NCBI GenBank assembly: GCA_017410745.1
Contig: JAFPPJ010000161.1
Location: forward strand, 1 to 5,227
Length of the DNA stretch: 5,227 bases
Source of the DNA: Oscillospiraceae bacterium
GTDB lineage: Bacteria > Bacillota > Clostridia > Oscillospirales > Ruminococcaceae
Direction: 5' to 3'
The notes under the pieces were generated by a model. That model was not told the origin of the DNA. It saw nothing but the letters and a program-made list of their open reading frames with translations, and searched no databases. Position 1 is the first letter of the stretch, and each line of letters starts with the position of its first letter. This document shows positions 1 to 5,227 of this stretch, in pieces. The position numbers and the translations under genes are program-made.

Positions 1-1
1 G

Positions 2-805
2 CACGGCGAGCGCGAGCTGCTGTGCTCCTGCTACCGGCGCTCGCTGGAGCTTGCGGCGGAAAGGGGATGTGAGTCCGTGGCATTCCCGCTGATATCCTCA
101 GGCATATACGGCTACCCAAAACGGCAGGCGCTTGAGGCGGCACGGGAGACCATCGTGGATTTCCTCGATGAGACAGGCAGCGACATGGACGTGATACTGG
201 TCATATTTGACCGTGACACGGTGGAGATCGGCGCACAGCTGATGGACGACATCCGCTCCTACATCGATGACAACTACGCCGACAGCCACTACGACTGCGT
301 ATCCTCTGCGGGCAGACTTTTCGGCAACATCCTCGGCGCATCGGCGCAGGCTGCAAAGCAGACCAATAAAAGGCGGGCGAAGGCCTCAGCCGATATGGTG
401 TGCGAGGAGGACGCGGTATGCATGTCGCCCATGCTTGCGGCGGACATAGACCTCGATATGCTCGATGAGTCCTTCTCGGAGGCGCTGCTGCGCATGATAG
501 ACGAGCGGCAGCTCACCGACCCGCAGGTATACAAGAAGGCGAACATCGACCGCAGGCTGTTCTCGAAGATACGCAGCAGCAAGGACTACAAGCCTAAAAA
601 GCAGACCGTGCTCGCATTCGCCATCGCACTCGAGCTCGACATGGCGCAGACCTCGTCGCTCCTCGAAAAGGCGGGCTTCACCCTCTCCAACAGCATCAAG
701 GGCGATGTTATCGTGCGGTACTTCATCGAACACGGCAACTACGACATATACACTATAAACGAGACTCTCTTTGCCTTCGACCAATACCTCATCGGAGCAG
801 GCTGA
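2..805 (+). CDS. Macro-domain (ADP-ribose-binding) protein with C-terminal HTH-like domain, 5'-truncated by window
   Basis: The reading frame is open from the window edge, so the true start lies upstream and 267 residues are visible. The first ~95 residues are the C-terminal half of a macro domain. The segment ending in SSGIYGYP (visible residues ~32-39) is the conserved loop that grips the distal ribose and phosphates of ADP-ribose, and is followed by a helix and a hydrophobic strand (VILVIFD). Macro domains of this class bind ADP-ribose or remove it (or O-acetyl groups) from substrates in the cytoplasm; the N-terminal catalytic half is not visible. A charged linker leads to a C-terminal region (~150-263) with helical, XRE-like character (KIRSSKDYKPKKQTVLAFAI, then LLEKAGFTLS) and a final YFIEHGNYDIYTINETLFAFDQ block, which I recall as a recurrent Firmicutes companion domain of unknown role. 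The GTG at 77 lies inside the macro domain and is not a plausible start. An intrinsic terminator follows 25 nt after the stop. Confidence 0.85.
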   Translation, partial: HGERELLCSCYRRSLELAAERGCESVAFPLISSGIYGYPKRQALEAARETIVDFLDETGSDMDVILVIFDRDTVEIGAQLMDDIRSYIDDNYADSHYDCVSSAGRLFGNILGASAQAAKQTNKRRAKASADMVCEEDAVCMSPMLAADIDLDMLDESFSEALLRMIDERQLTDPQVYKKANIDRRLFSKIRSSKDYKPKKQTVLAFAIALELDMAQTSSLLEKAGFTLSNSIKGDVIVRYFIEHGNYDIYTINETLFAFDQYLIGAG

Positions 806-830
806 GCGGCAGGAGCAAGGATATAGGAAA

Positions 831-861
831 GAAGAACATCCGCAGATGTTCTTCACTTTTT
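831..861 (+). terminator. Intrinsic terminator of the macro-domain gene
   Basis: A perfect 10-bp stem (GAAGAACATC at 831-840, GATGTTCTTC at 845-854) with a CGCA tetraloop is followed by AC and five T. It separates the macro-domain gene from the transporter operon. Confidence 0.9.
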
Positions 862-932
862 AATGGGGCGCTGTCACCCTGTGTGCTGACCTGACAACGC
901 CTTCTCTATACCCATGAACCACGACTATATAG

Positions 933-961
933 TTGATTTTCCAAGAGATATGTGTTATAAT
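933..961 (+). promoter_or_regulatory. Sigma-A promoter of the amino-acid ABC transporter operon
   Basis: The -35 box is TTGATT (933-938). After a 17-bp spacer comes a consensus TATAAT (956-961), preceded by TGT to give an extended -10. Transcription should begin near 968, leaving a short leader of about 34 nt before the ATG at 1002. A dyad, GATATG at 947-952 and CATATC at 962-967, is centred on the -10 box and could be a repressor site; that role is inferred. Confidence 0.85.
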
Positions 962-1001
962 CATATCATCCAACTGCAAATAATCGTTACAGGTGATATT
1001 T

Positions 1002-2489
1002 ATGAAAATGATCGACCGTGTATCAGCCGTGCTTGTCTGTGCGGCGGGTATGATGTTTGCCGGCGCGCAGGTATCGGCGGAAACATTTACGGTGGGCTTC
1101 GATGCGGAGTTCCCGCCATATGGCTATCAGGATGAGAGCGGCGAGTATGTGGGTTTTGACCTTGACCTTGCCGCGGAGGTGGCGAAGCGTCACGGGTGGG
1201 AGCTTGTCAAGCAGCCCATCGAGTGGAACTCGAAGGATATGGAGCTGCAGACAGGCGCTATCGACTGCATATGGAACGGCTTCACCATCAACGGCAGAGA
1301 GAGCGACTATACATGGACAGTGCCTTATGTTGACAATTCGCAGGTGATAGTCGTGAGGAAGGACTCGGACATAGACGAGGCTGCCGACCTTGCGGGGAAG
1401 ATAGTATGCGTGCAGTCCGACAGCTCCGCTCTTGCCGCACTGACAGGTGCAGATGCGGAGGAGCAGAACATAGCCCTTGCCGAGTCCTTTGAAAGGCTCG
1501 AGCAGGTGGGCGACTACAATACCGCATTCTTGAACCTTGAAAGCGGCGCGGCTGATGCGGTATGCATGGATGTGGGCGTTGCACGGTATGAGATAGCGGC
1601 AAGGGGCGACAAGTTCAGCATACTCGAGGAGCCGCTGTCGGGCGAGAAATACGGCGTAGGCTTCCTGCTGGGGAATACCGCCCTGCGCGACGAGGTGCAG
1701 GAGACCCTGTTCGAGATGAAGGACGACGGCACATTCGATACCATCGCGGACAAATGGGGGCTGACGGAGAGCGTGTGCCTTTCACGGGACAGCGTGCCTG
1801 TCGCATCCGATGAGAGCGCAGCGGAGACAGGAAGGAAGCTCAACTTCGGGGAAATTATCAGGCAGCTGCTCGAGGGCGTGGGCGCGAGCCTTGCGATATT
1901 CTTCCTCACACTGCTGTTTGCCCTGCCCCTCGGACTGCTCGTGGCATTCGGGCGTATGTCAAAGATAACGCCGCTGAGATGGCTGGTCACCTTCTATATA
2001 TCCATCATGCGCGGCACACCGCTGATGCTGCAGCTGCTCGTGGTGTTCTTCGGGCCGTACTTCGTGTTCGGCATAAACACATCCGCATCCTACCGCTTCA
2101 CTGCCGTTATCATCGGCTTCACGCTCAACTATGCGGCGTACTTTGCGGAGATATACCGCTCGGGCATACAGGCAGTGCCCAAGGGGCAGCATGAGGCCTG
2201 CGAGATACTCGGATACACTCCCGTGCAGAAATTCTTCCGCATAGTGTTCCCGCAGATGATCAAGAATATACTCCCGTCGCTCACGAATGAGGTCATAACC
2301 CTCGTAAAGGATACATCCCTTGCCTTTGCGATCTCCTATGCGGAGATGTTCACCATCGCAAAGCAGGTGGCAGCGGCACAGGCTACTATCATACCGCTGT
2401 TCACCGCGGGCGTGTTCTACTATGTATTCAATGCGTTCATGGCATTCGTGATGAACAGGATCGAGAAGAAGATGGAATTCTTCAGATAA
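1002..2489 (+). CDS. Amino-acid ABC importer: substrate-binding protein fused to permease
   Basis: This 495-residue protein carries two functions of a polar amino-acid importer on one chain. Residues 1-26 form a Sec signal peptide ending in VSA with cleavage before ETF; there is no lipobox, so tethering comes from the permease part. Residues ~27-256 are a family-3 binding domain (TVGFDAEFPPYGY near the start, IDCIWNGFTINGRESDY around 87-103). Arg99 and Asp190 (in CMDVGVARY) sit where this family binds the ligand's carboxylate and amino groups. Residues ~285-490 are a HisM/GlnP-type permease with about five membrane helices and an EAA loop (HEACEILGYTPVQKFFRIVFPQ, ~397-418) that docks the ATPase. 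The ATG at 1002 is preferred because AGGTGA (991-996) sits at proper spacing before it; an in-frame GTG at 993 would overlap that ribosome site. The layout resembles the fused GlnP-type proteins of Firmicutes, here with one binding domain. The exact amino acid cannot be read from the sequence. The ATPase gene follows after 10 nt. Confidence 0.93.
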   Translation: MKMIDRVSAVLVCAAGMMFAGAQVSAETFTVGFDAEFPPYGYQDESGEYVGFDLDLAAEVAKRHGWELVKQPIEWNSKDMELQTGAIDCIWNGFTINGRESDYTWTVPYVDNSQVIVVRKDSDIDEAADLAGKIVCVQSDSSALAALTGADAEEQNIALAESFERLEQVGDYNTAFLNLESGAADAVCMDVGVARYEIAARGDKFSILEEPLSGEKYGVGFLLGNTALRDEVQETLFEMKDDGTFDTIADKWGLTESVCLSRDSVPVASDESAAETGRKLNFGEIIRQLLEGVGASLAIFFLTLLFALPLGLLVAFGRMSKITPLRWLVTFYISIMRGTPLMLQLLVVFFGPYFVFGINTSASYRFTAVIIGFTLNYAAYFAEIYRSGIQAVPKGQHEACEILGYTPVQKFFRIVFPQMIKNILPSLTNEVITLVKDTSLAFAISYAEMFTIAKQVAAAQATIIPLFTAGVFYYVFNAFMAFVMNRIEKKMEFFR

Positions 2490-2499
2490 GGATATGGCT

Positions 2500-3258
2500 A
2501 TGGTATTACTTGAAGTTAAGGATATAAAAAAGAGCTTCGGCGGGGTGGATGTGCTGCGCGGCATCAGCTTTGACCTGTCGGAGGGGCAGGCGGTATCTGT
2601 ACTCGGGCCGTCGGGCTCGGGCAAATCCACGCTGCTGCGCTGCATAACCATGCTTGAGACCGCAGACGGCGGCGAGGTCACCTACTGCGGCAGGAAGGGC
2701 ATATACACCAAGGACGGCAGGACAGTATATGCGCCGAAGGCGGAGCTCAGAGAGATAAAGAAGTCATTCGGACTGGTGTTCCAGTCCTTCAACCTGTTCC
2801 CGCATTACACCGTGATGCAGAATATCACGGATGCGCCCGTGCATGTGCTGGGCGTGCCCCGCGATGAGGCGGAGGCAAGGGCGAAGGAACTCATTGCAAA
2901 GCTGGGACTTGAGGGCAGGGAAGGGCACTATCCCTATCAGCTCTCGGGCGGACAGCAGCAGCGTGTGGCTATCGCCCGTGCGCTTGCCATGCAGCCTAAG
3001 ATGCTGTTCTTCGATGAGCCTACCTCCGCACTTGACCCCGAGCTCACAGCGGAGATACTCTCCGTGCTGAAGGAGCTTGCAAGGGAAAAGATGACGATGA
3101 TGATCGTCACCCATGAGATAGACTTTGCACGCAGCATCTCCGACCATGTTATATTCATGGACGGCGGTGTCATCGCAGAGGAGGGCAGACCCGAGGACGT
3201 TATCGACCATCCGTCGAGCGAACGCACAAGGGCATTCCTGAAAAAGCTGGAGAGCTGA
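2500..3258 (+). CDS. Amino-acid ABC importer ATP-binding protein (GlnQ/HisP type)
   Basis: This 252-residue cytoplasmic ATPase powers the fused binding protein and permease encoded just upstream. All nucleotide-binding motifs are intact (numbered from the 2500 start): Walker A GPSGSGKST (36-44), Q-loop Gln95 in GLVFQSFNLFPH, signature LSGGQQQRV (148-156), Walker B MLFFDEP (168-174) with catalytic Glu173, D-loop SALD (176-179) and switch His205 in VTHEID. QSFNLFPHYTV and the short C-terminus are typical of the polar amino-acid subgroup. The usual call could be the ATG at 2494, but TAAGGAT (2487-2493), which overlaps the permease stop codon, abuts that codon and is about 6 nt from the ATG at 2500. 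The later start gives MVLLEVKDIKKSFGG, the family's normal beginning. The 10-nt gap and shared promoter imply one transcript with the permease gene. Nothing appears missing or degraded. Confidence 0.95.
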   Translation: MVLLEVKDIKKSFGGVDVLRGISFDLSEGQAVSVLGPSGSGKSTLLRCITMLETADGGEVTYCGRKGIYTKDGRTVYAPKAELREIKKSFGLVFQSFNLFPHYTVMQNITDAPVHVLGVPRDEAEARAKELIAKLGLEGREGHYPYQLSGGQQQRVAIARALAMQPKMLFFDEPTSALDPELTAEILSVLKELAREKMTMMIVTHEIDFARSISDHVIFMDGGVIAEEGRPEDVIDHPSSERTRAFLKKLES

Positions 3259-3276
3259 TCGGGGCATGATACGACT

Positions 3277-3307
3277 TCAGGGAGCACATATGTGCTCCTT
3301 GATTTTT
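3277..3307 (+). terminator. Intrinsic terminator of the ABC transporter operon
   Basis: A perfect 18-nt palindrome (3281-3298) extends through TCAG/TTGA (one G-U pair) to a stem of about 12 bp, followed by five T at 3303-3307. It lies about 20 nt after the ATPase stop codon. Confidence 0.88.
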
Positions 3308-3315
3308 GGTATAGA

Positions 3316-3343
3316 TAGGGTCTAGGGTATAGGGTATAGGGAA
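3316..3343 (+). repeat. Heptamer tandem repeat, four TAGGGTA-type units
   Basis: Four consecutive 7-nt units read TAGGGTC, TAGGGTA, TAGGGTA and TAGGGAA. The array lies in the gap after the operon terminator and is the left arm of a composite element whose right arm is at 3398-3418. Confidence 0.85.
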
Positions 3344-3346
3344 GGA

Positions 3347-3369
3347 GTGCTGCTTTGCAGCACATTTTT
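3347..3369 (+). terminator. Second hairpin with T-run (terminator-like), inside the composite repeat
   Basis: The stem GTGCTGC / GCAGCAC (7 bp, 3347-3353 and 3357-3363, loop TTT) is followed by A and five T. No gene ends between it and the terminator at 3277-3307, so it is either a backup terminator or a part of the repeat element. Confidence 0.7.
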
Positions 3370-3370
3370 A

Positions 3371-3389
3371 ATGGGGGTTTCACCCCCAT
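3371..3389 (+). repeat. G-run / C-run hairpin in the composite repeat
   Basis: ATGGGGGT (3371-3378) and ACCCCCAT (3382-3389) form a perfect 8-bp stem with loop TTC. The preceding TTTTTAATGGGG (3365-3376) recurs exactly at 857-868, also right after a hairpin, so it looks like a dispersed intergenic motif in this genome. Confidence 0.75.
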
Positions 3390-3397
3390 GCCCCCGA

Positions 3398-3418
3398 TAG
3401 GGTACAGGGTTCAGGGAT
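3398..3418 (+). repeat. Degenerate heptamer repeat, three units
   Basis: TAGGGTA, CAGGGTT and CAGGGAT follow each other in the same orientation and period as the array at 3316-3343. They form the right arm around the two hairpins. The decayed MATE reading frame begins directly against this array. Confidence 0.65.
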
Positions 3419-3872
3419 GAGTAACGGGTGCGGCATCTGTCCGATATTCGGTATACAAGACCCCGGACTTGTGGAAAGGGGAGCTGCAATGATGAAGTAT
3501 ATCGGTCCAGTCATTGACGACCTTCTTCTTTACCTATGCCTTTCTGATGAGAAAGAACGGGCTGGCACTGATCGTGGTCGCCCTTGATGAGCTTATCATG
3601 CCTGTGGTTCTTCCGCTTCTCGGAGTAATGATCACCGGCAGCGAGACAGGGCTATGGATCGGGCTTACCATAGCGCCTGTGATGAGCTTTGCCCTTTCCA
3701 TGCTGGCAGTCGTCCTGATGTATGGAAAAGATAACTTTCCGTGGCTCATCAGCAGAAAGCGGGATAAGGATACCAGGTGCTATGATTTTGAGATCACAGA
3801 GGAAAATGCGGCTGCGATGTCGGAAACTGTTGTAAGGCTGTTCGATGAACACGGCTTTGCCAGGAGGACGAG
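3417..3872 (+). pseudogene. Remnant of a MATE-type membrane transporter with C-terminal kinase-like extension
   Basis: Two frames together spell part of a MATE-family protein. From about 3423 one frame reads CGICPIFGIQDPGLVERGAAMMKYIGP, like the MATE segment between helices. Around 3496-3510 the homology moves to another frame, continuing VQSLTTFFFTYAFLMRKNGLALIVVALDELIMP and two further hydrophobic helices (to ~3735). It then runs into a soluble tail, CYDFEITEENAAAMSETVVRLFDEHGF, like the start of the histidine-kinase-type ATPase tail found on some Clostridia MATE proteins. The N-terminal majority is absent, a frameshift interrupts the rest, and the tail stops at about 3872, where unrelated coding sequence begins. 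The TTG at 3514 would give a 149-residue open frame, but it starts mid-helix and ends in junk. GGGGAG before ATG at 3489 mimics a start site, but that frame ends after about 30 codons. Family assignment is from recognition, without a search. Confidence 0.65.
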
Positions 3873-4108
3873 CCTGCGACCCGGATATACTGGATGCTTT
3901 GCAGCCCGGGGATGCTATAAACCACGCGGGAGACCATATCGTACTGGTCACTGCTGTAAATGATGACGGCACCGTCGTTATCATGCATGAGACAGTCCCT
4001 CAGATAAAGAAAGAGATACTGTCCAGAGAGGAGATAATGCAGATATATCGGGAATATCTGATCTATCGGTACAATAACAGAGCCAATGTCGCTCCGCCGA
4101 CACTATAA
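3873..4108 (+). pseudogene. C-terminal fragment of an NlpC/P60- or CHAP-like cell-wall hydrolase
   Basis: From about 3873 the frame reads DPDILDALQPGDAINHAGDHIVLVTAVNDDGTVVIMHETVP and continues to a TAA at 4106. The pattern LxPGDA, then a His followed by VLVT and a strand-turn-strand, matches the second half of papain-like peptidoglycan amidase folds (NlpC/P60, CHAP). There His is catalytic and the Cys lies earlier. The Cys half, signal peptide and cell-wall-binding repeats are missing. The ATG at 3845 gives an 87-residue open frame, but its first residues come from the neighbouring MATE remnant read out of frame, and no ribosome site precedes it. I read this as a gene tail left by a deletion that joined it to the MATE remnant. 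A C39-like peptidase tail is an alternative. Confidence 0.5.
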
Positions 4109-4110
4109 AC

Positions 4111-4139
4111 AAAAAAACGCCCTCGCTATTGCGAGGGCG
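4111..4139 (-). terminator. Minus-strand intrinsic terminator of the truncated tRNA-Ser locus
   Basis: A 9-bp GC-rich stem (CGCCCTCGC at 4118-4126, GCGAGGGCG at 4131-4139, loop TATT) has seven A on its left side. On the minus strand it is therefore a hairpin followed by seven T. No T-run follows on the plus strand, so it does not serve the hydrolase fragment. It sits 4 nt past the CCA of the tRNA fragment, the normal place for a tRNA terminator. Confidence 0.9.
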
Positions 4140-4143
4140 CTCT

Positions 4144-4170
4144 TGGCGGAGAAGGAGGGATTCGAACCCT
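4144..4170 (-). tRNA. 3'-end fragment of tRNA-Ser, probable attachment-site scar
   Basis: Read on the minus strand, this stretch gives AGGG, the T loop TTCGAAT, CCCTC, the acceptor strand CTTCTCC, discriminator G and encoded CCA. CTTCTCCGCCA is the usual 3' end of bacterial tRNA-Ser genes that start GGAGAAG. Upstream of AGGG the match stops: a C replaces the G expected to close the fifth T-stem pair, and no variable arm, anticodon arm or 5' GGAGAAG follows. The fragment is thus not a functional tRNA gene. Its retained terminator marks the left side as the original chromosomal side and the right side as inserted DNA. Confidence 0.85.
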
Positions 4171-4172
4171 GT

Positions 4173-4214
4173 GGTATAAATTGCGTTAAGCCGCTATATA
4201 GCGACATTTATACC
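4173..4214. repeat. Nested inverted repeat abutting the tRNA fragment
   Basis: GGTATAAAT (4173-4181) and ATTTATACC (4206-4214) are perfect 9-bp inverted arms. Between them lies a perfect 12-bp palindrome, CGCTATATAGCG (4192-4203). Position immediately beside the tRNA fragment suggests recombinase or excisionase binding sites at the element's end; that role is inferred. Confidence 0.7.
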
Positions 4215-4228
4215 TCAAAATATATAAA

Positions 4229-4252
4229 CGTGTGACATTTCGTGTGATTTTT
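4229..4252 (+). repeat. 12-bp tandem direct repeat, candidate recombinase arm sites
   Basis: CGTGTGACATTT (4229-4240) is followed at once by CGTGTGATTTTT (4241-4252), identical at 10 of 12 positions. GACATTT also occurs at 4203-4209. Short direct repeats near an att core are typical of arm-type sites of tyrosine recombinases, which is an inference here. Confidence 0.5.
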
Positions 4253-4547
4253 CGCCGAATTTAACAGAATATAGTTGCTTTTACTATTTTATACTATATA
4301 ATGGGCTGGAAATCTATATGTTTTAGGTTACTATGAATTGTTTTTTCAGCTTACTTTACAGGAATACAAATAATTACTATTTACCTAAGGCAAATTATAA
4401 CAAGTTTTGCTGAAAAACATGCGACACAGTCGTACAACGACACAAAATTGAGGAATAGTTTATCTTTGCGGATGTAACAAATACATTAATAAATTAATCA
4501 ATACTATAGCGAAGATTTAAAATTTTATAAATTCTATTGTTAACTGC
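4253..4547. other. AT-rich non-coding stretch at the element edge
   Basis: I see no credible gene on either strand. Notable bits are a possible promoter (TTGCTT at 4275-4280, 16 bp, TATAAT at 4297-4302) with no reading frame behind it, distant inverted arms TTTTTCAGC (4342-4350) and GCTGAAAAA (4409-4417), and a small dyad GTCGT-ACA-ACGAC (4429-4441) overlapped by two CGACACA copies (4422-4428, 4438-4444). The stretch is much richer in A+T than everything left of 4144. Confidence 0.6.
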
Positions 4548-4575
4548 TTGTAAACTGAAGCAAATATGATATAAT
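4548..4575 (+). promoter_or_regulatory. Promoter of the lipoprotein gene
   Basis: TTGTAA (4548-4553) and a consensus TATAAT (4570-4575) are separated by 16 bp, with TGA just before the -10 giving an extended -10. The start would be near 4582, producing a leader of about 99 nt. Confidence 0.75.
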
Positions 4576-4582
4576 ATATACG

Positions 4583-4638
4583 AAGATGTCTCTGTATGCA
4601 TATGCGTATTCATCTTAATATGCATATGCATACAGAGA
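4583..4638 (+). promoter_or_regulatory. 22-bp leader hairpin with loop complementary to the 5' end
   Basis: The arms at 4589-4610 and 4617-4638 pair over all 22 positions with a single G-U pair, closing a six-base loop CATCTT (4611-4616). That loop is exactly complementary to AAGATG (4583-4588) just before the stem, permitting a pseudoknot or an alternative fold. The right arm contains a 14-bp palindrome (4619-4632). No T-run follows, so it is not a terminator. It could stabilise the mRNA, bind a protein, or be a mini-element remnant. Confidence 0.75.
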
Positions 4639-4652
4639 TCAAGTAAGGAAGT

Positions 4653-4676
4653 CTTTCCGACAGGAAAGCAAGGAGG
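4653..4676 (+). promoter_or_regulatory. Small hairpin beside a strong ribosome binding site
   Basis: CTTTCC (4653-4658) pairs with GGAAAG (4663-4668) around loop GACA. An earlier GGAA (4647-4650) competes for the same TTCC. AAGGAGG (4670-4676) follows directly, only four bases before the ATG at 4681, so the fold could affect translation of the lipoprotein. Confidence 0.55.
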
Positions 4677-4680
4677 TTTT

Positions 4681-5227
4681 ATGGAAGTTTTAAACAAGAT
4701 CCTGCCGCTGATACTAACTGCTATCATGAGCGTTAATCTGAGCGGATGCGGTAACAGTACCGGCGCAAACGGCAGTCAGACGGCGGAGACGGATGTATCG
4801 ATCAACACAGTATCTACCGAGTCTGTATCTAAAGCAACAGATACTCATGAAGGATATAGAATAGCAACCTATGATGAGATTGTTAAATTTGATATACAGG
4901 ATCATAGTTATGATGAGTTTAAATCAAGTTTATACATTGATGGAATTTTATTAAGTGTTCCATGCAAGATATCTGATTTAGATGAACACATTAAATTTGA
5001 TGATGGTGGTCTTGGCCCAGGATTGATATATGATAATGGAGAGTTTGTGCAACGTTTTGCGGATGTAAAGGAAGAAAATGATGTCATAAAATATGTATAT
5101 ATAAATGACTTTGCGTTCTCTGATTATACTATATCCATAAATGGACTGGTAATTAAACCTGAAACTGAATTAAGTAAAATTGAAAAATGTTTTGGGAAAG
5201 AAAACAGACAAGATATATATAGGCAGA
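4681..5227 (+). CDS. Lipoprotein of unknown function, 3'-truncated by window
   Basis: The frame is open from the ATG at 4681 to the window edge (182 codons, no stop). The start has an ideal AAGGAGG 4 nt upstream, a promoter and a leader. Residues 1-22 are a lipoprotein signal peptide (Lys6, hydrophobic ILPLILTAIM) with lipobox LSGC, so Cys23 should be lipid-modified and the protein anchored outside the membrane. A Ser/Thr-rich spacer follows (~25-55), then a mixed domain from ~58 (YRIATYDEIVKFDIQDHSYDEF, later YVYINDFAFSDYTISINGLVIKP and LSKIEKCFGKE). Its aromatic strands and the final helix with FGK resemble other small Firmicutes lipoproteins, but I recognise no family. Base composition changes inside the gene: the signal and spacer use GC-rich codons, and the domain after ~4855 is strongly AT-rich. 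It lies on the presumed inserted side of the tRNA scar, so it may be element cargo. Confidence 0.85.
   Translation, partial: MEVLNKILPLILTAIMSVNLSGCGNSTGANGSQTAETDVSINTVSTESVSKATDTHEGYRIATYDEIVKFDIQDHSYDEFKSSLYIDGILLSVPCKISDLDEHIKFDDGGLGPGLIYDNGEFVQRFADVKEENDVIKYVYINDFAFSDYTISINGLVIKPETELSKIEKCFGKENRQDIYRQ

Noticed and set aside
993..1001. GTG at 993 as the start of the binding protein-permease gene
   Set aside because: It overlaps the AGGTGA ribosome site that serves the ATG at 1002 and has no site of its own.
2494..2499. ATG at 2494 as the start of the ATPase gene
   Set aside because: The ribosome site TAAGGAT directly abuts it; the ATG at 2500 has proper spacing and the usual family N-terminus.
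1959..2681. Long minus-strand open frame of 240 codons
   Set aside because: It is antisense to the permease and ATPase, which have clear family motifs, and its translation shows no domain; it is a by-product of GC-rich codon use.
4192..4252. CRISPR-like repeats
   Set aside because: The repeats are short, adjacent and inverted or tandem, with no regular spacers.
4275..4302. Promoter for a small RNA in the AT-rich gap
   Set aside because: The boxes are plausible, but in such AT-rich DNA they arise easily, and no terminator or reading frame follows to define a transcript.
4494..4727. Minus-strand open frame across the leader hairpin
   Set aside because: Its translation is made mostly of the hairpin palindrome (repeated HMH), it has no ribosome site, and it overlaps the promoter and start of the lipoprotein gene.

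Overview
The window most resembles a gut Clostridia chromosome of the Ruminococcus / Oscillospiraceae type. This rests on GC-rich genes with Gram-positive ribosome binding sites, a one-polypeptide amino-acid binding protein and permease, a macro-domain protein with a Firmicutes-style C-terminal domain, and intrinsic terminators. The genus is inferred from general resemblance and has not been searched.

Left part (1-3307) is ordinary, well-kept, GC-rich sequence. It opens inside a macro-domain (ADP-ribose-binding) protein with a C-terminal HTH-like domain, closed by a strong terminator. A near-consensus sigma-A promoter (933-961) then drives a two-gene operon: a substrate-binding protein fused to its permease (1002-2489) and the ATPase (2500-3258). 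Together these two genes supply all the parts of a polar amino-acid ABC importer. The operon ends at an intrinsic terminator.

Middle part (3308-4143) is a decayed zone. It starts with a compact composite of heptamer repeats (TAGGGTA type) flanking two hairpins. Directly against this lies a 5'-truncated, frameshifted remnant of a MATE-type membrane protein with the start of a C-terminal kinase-like extension. That remnant is joined out of frame to the C-terminal end of what looks like an NlpC/P60- or CHAP-like cell-wall hydrolase. A terminator that works only on the minus strand follows.

Right part (4144-5227) begins with the last 27 nt of a minus-strand tRNA-Ser gene, with the rest of the tRNA missing. 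From position 4171 the sequence is unrelated and sharply AT-rich. A 3'-end tRNA fragment that keeps its own terminator, next to a composition break, is the usual scar of tRNA-targeted integration. I therefore read 4171 onward as the edge of an integrative element or genomic island. This edge carries dense inverted and direct repeats, a long non-coding stretch, and then a promoter, a roughly 100-nt structured leader with a 22-bp hairpin, and a lipoprotein gene that runs off the window. The lipoprotein is of unknown function and the most accessory-looking gene here. No integrase is visible, so the island is inferred.
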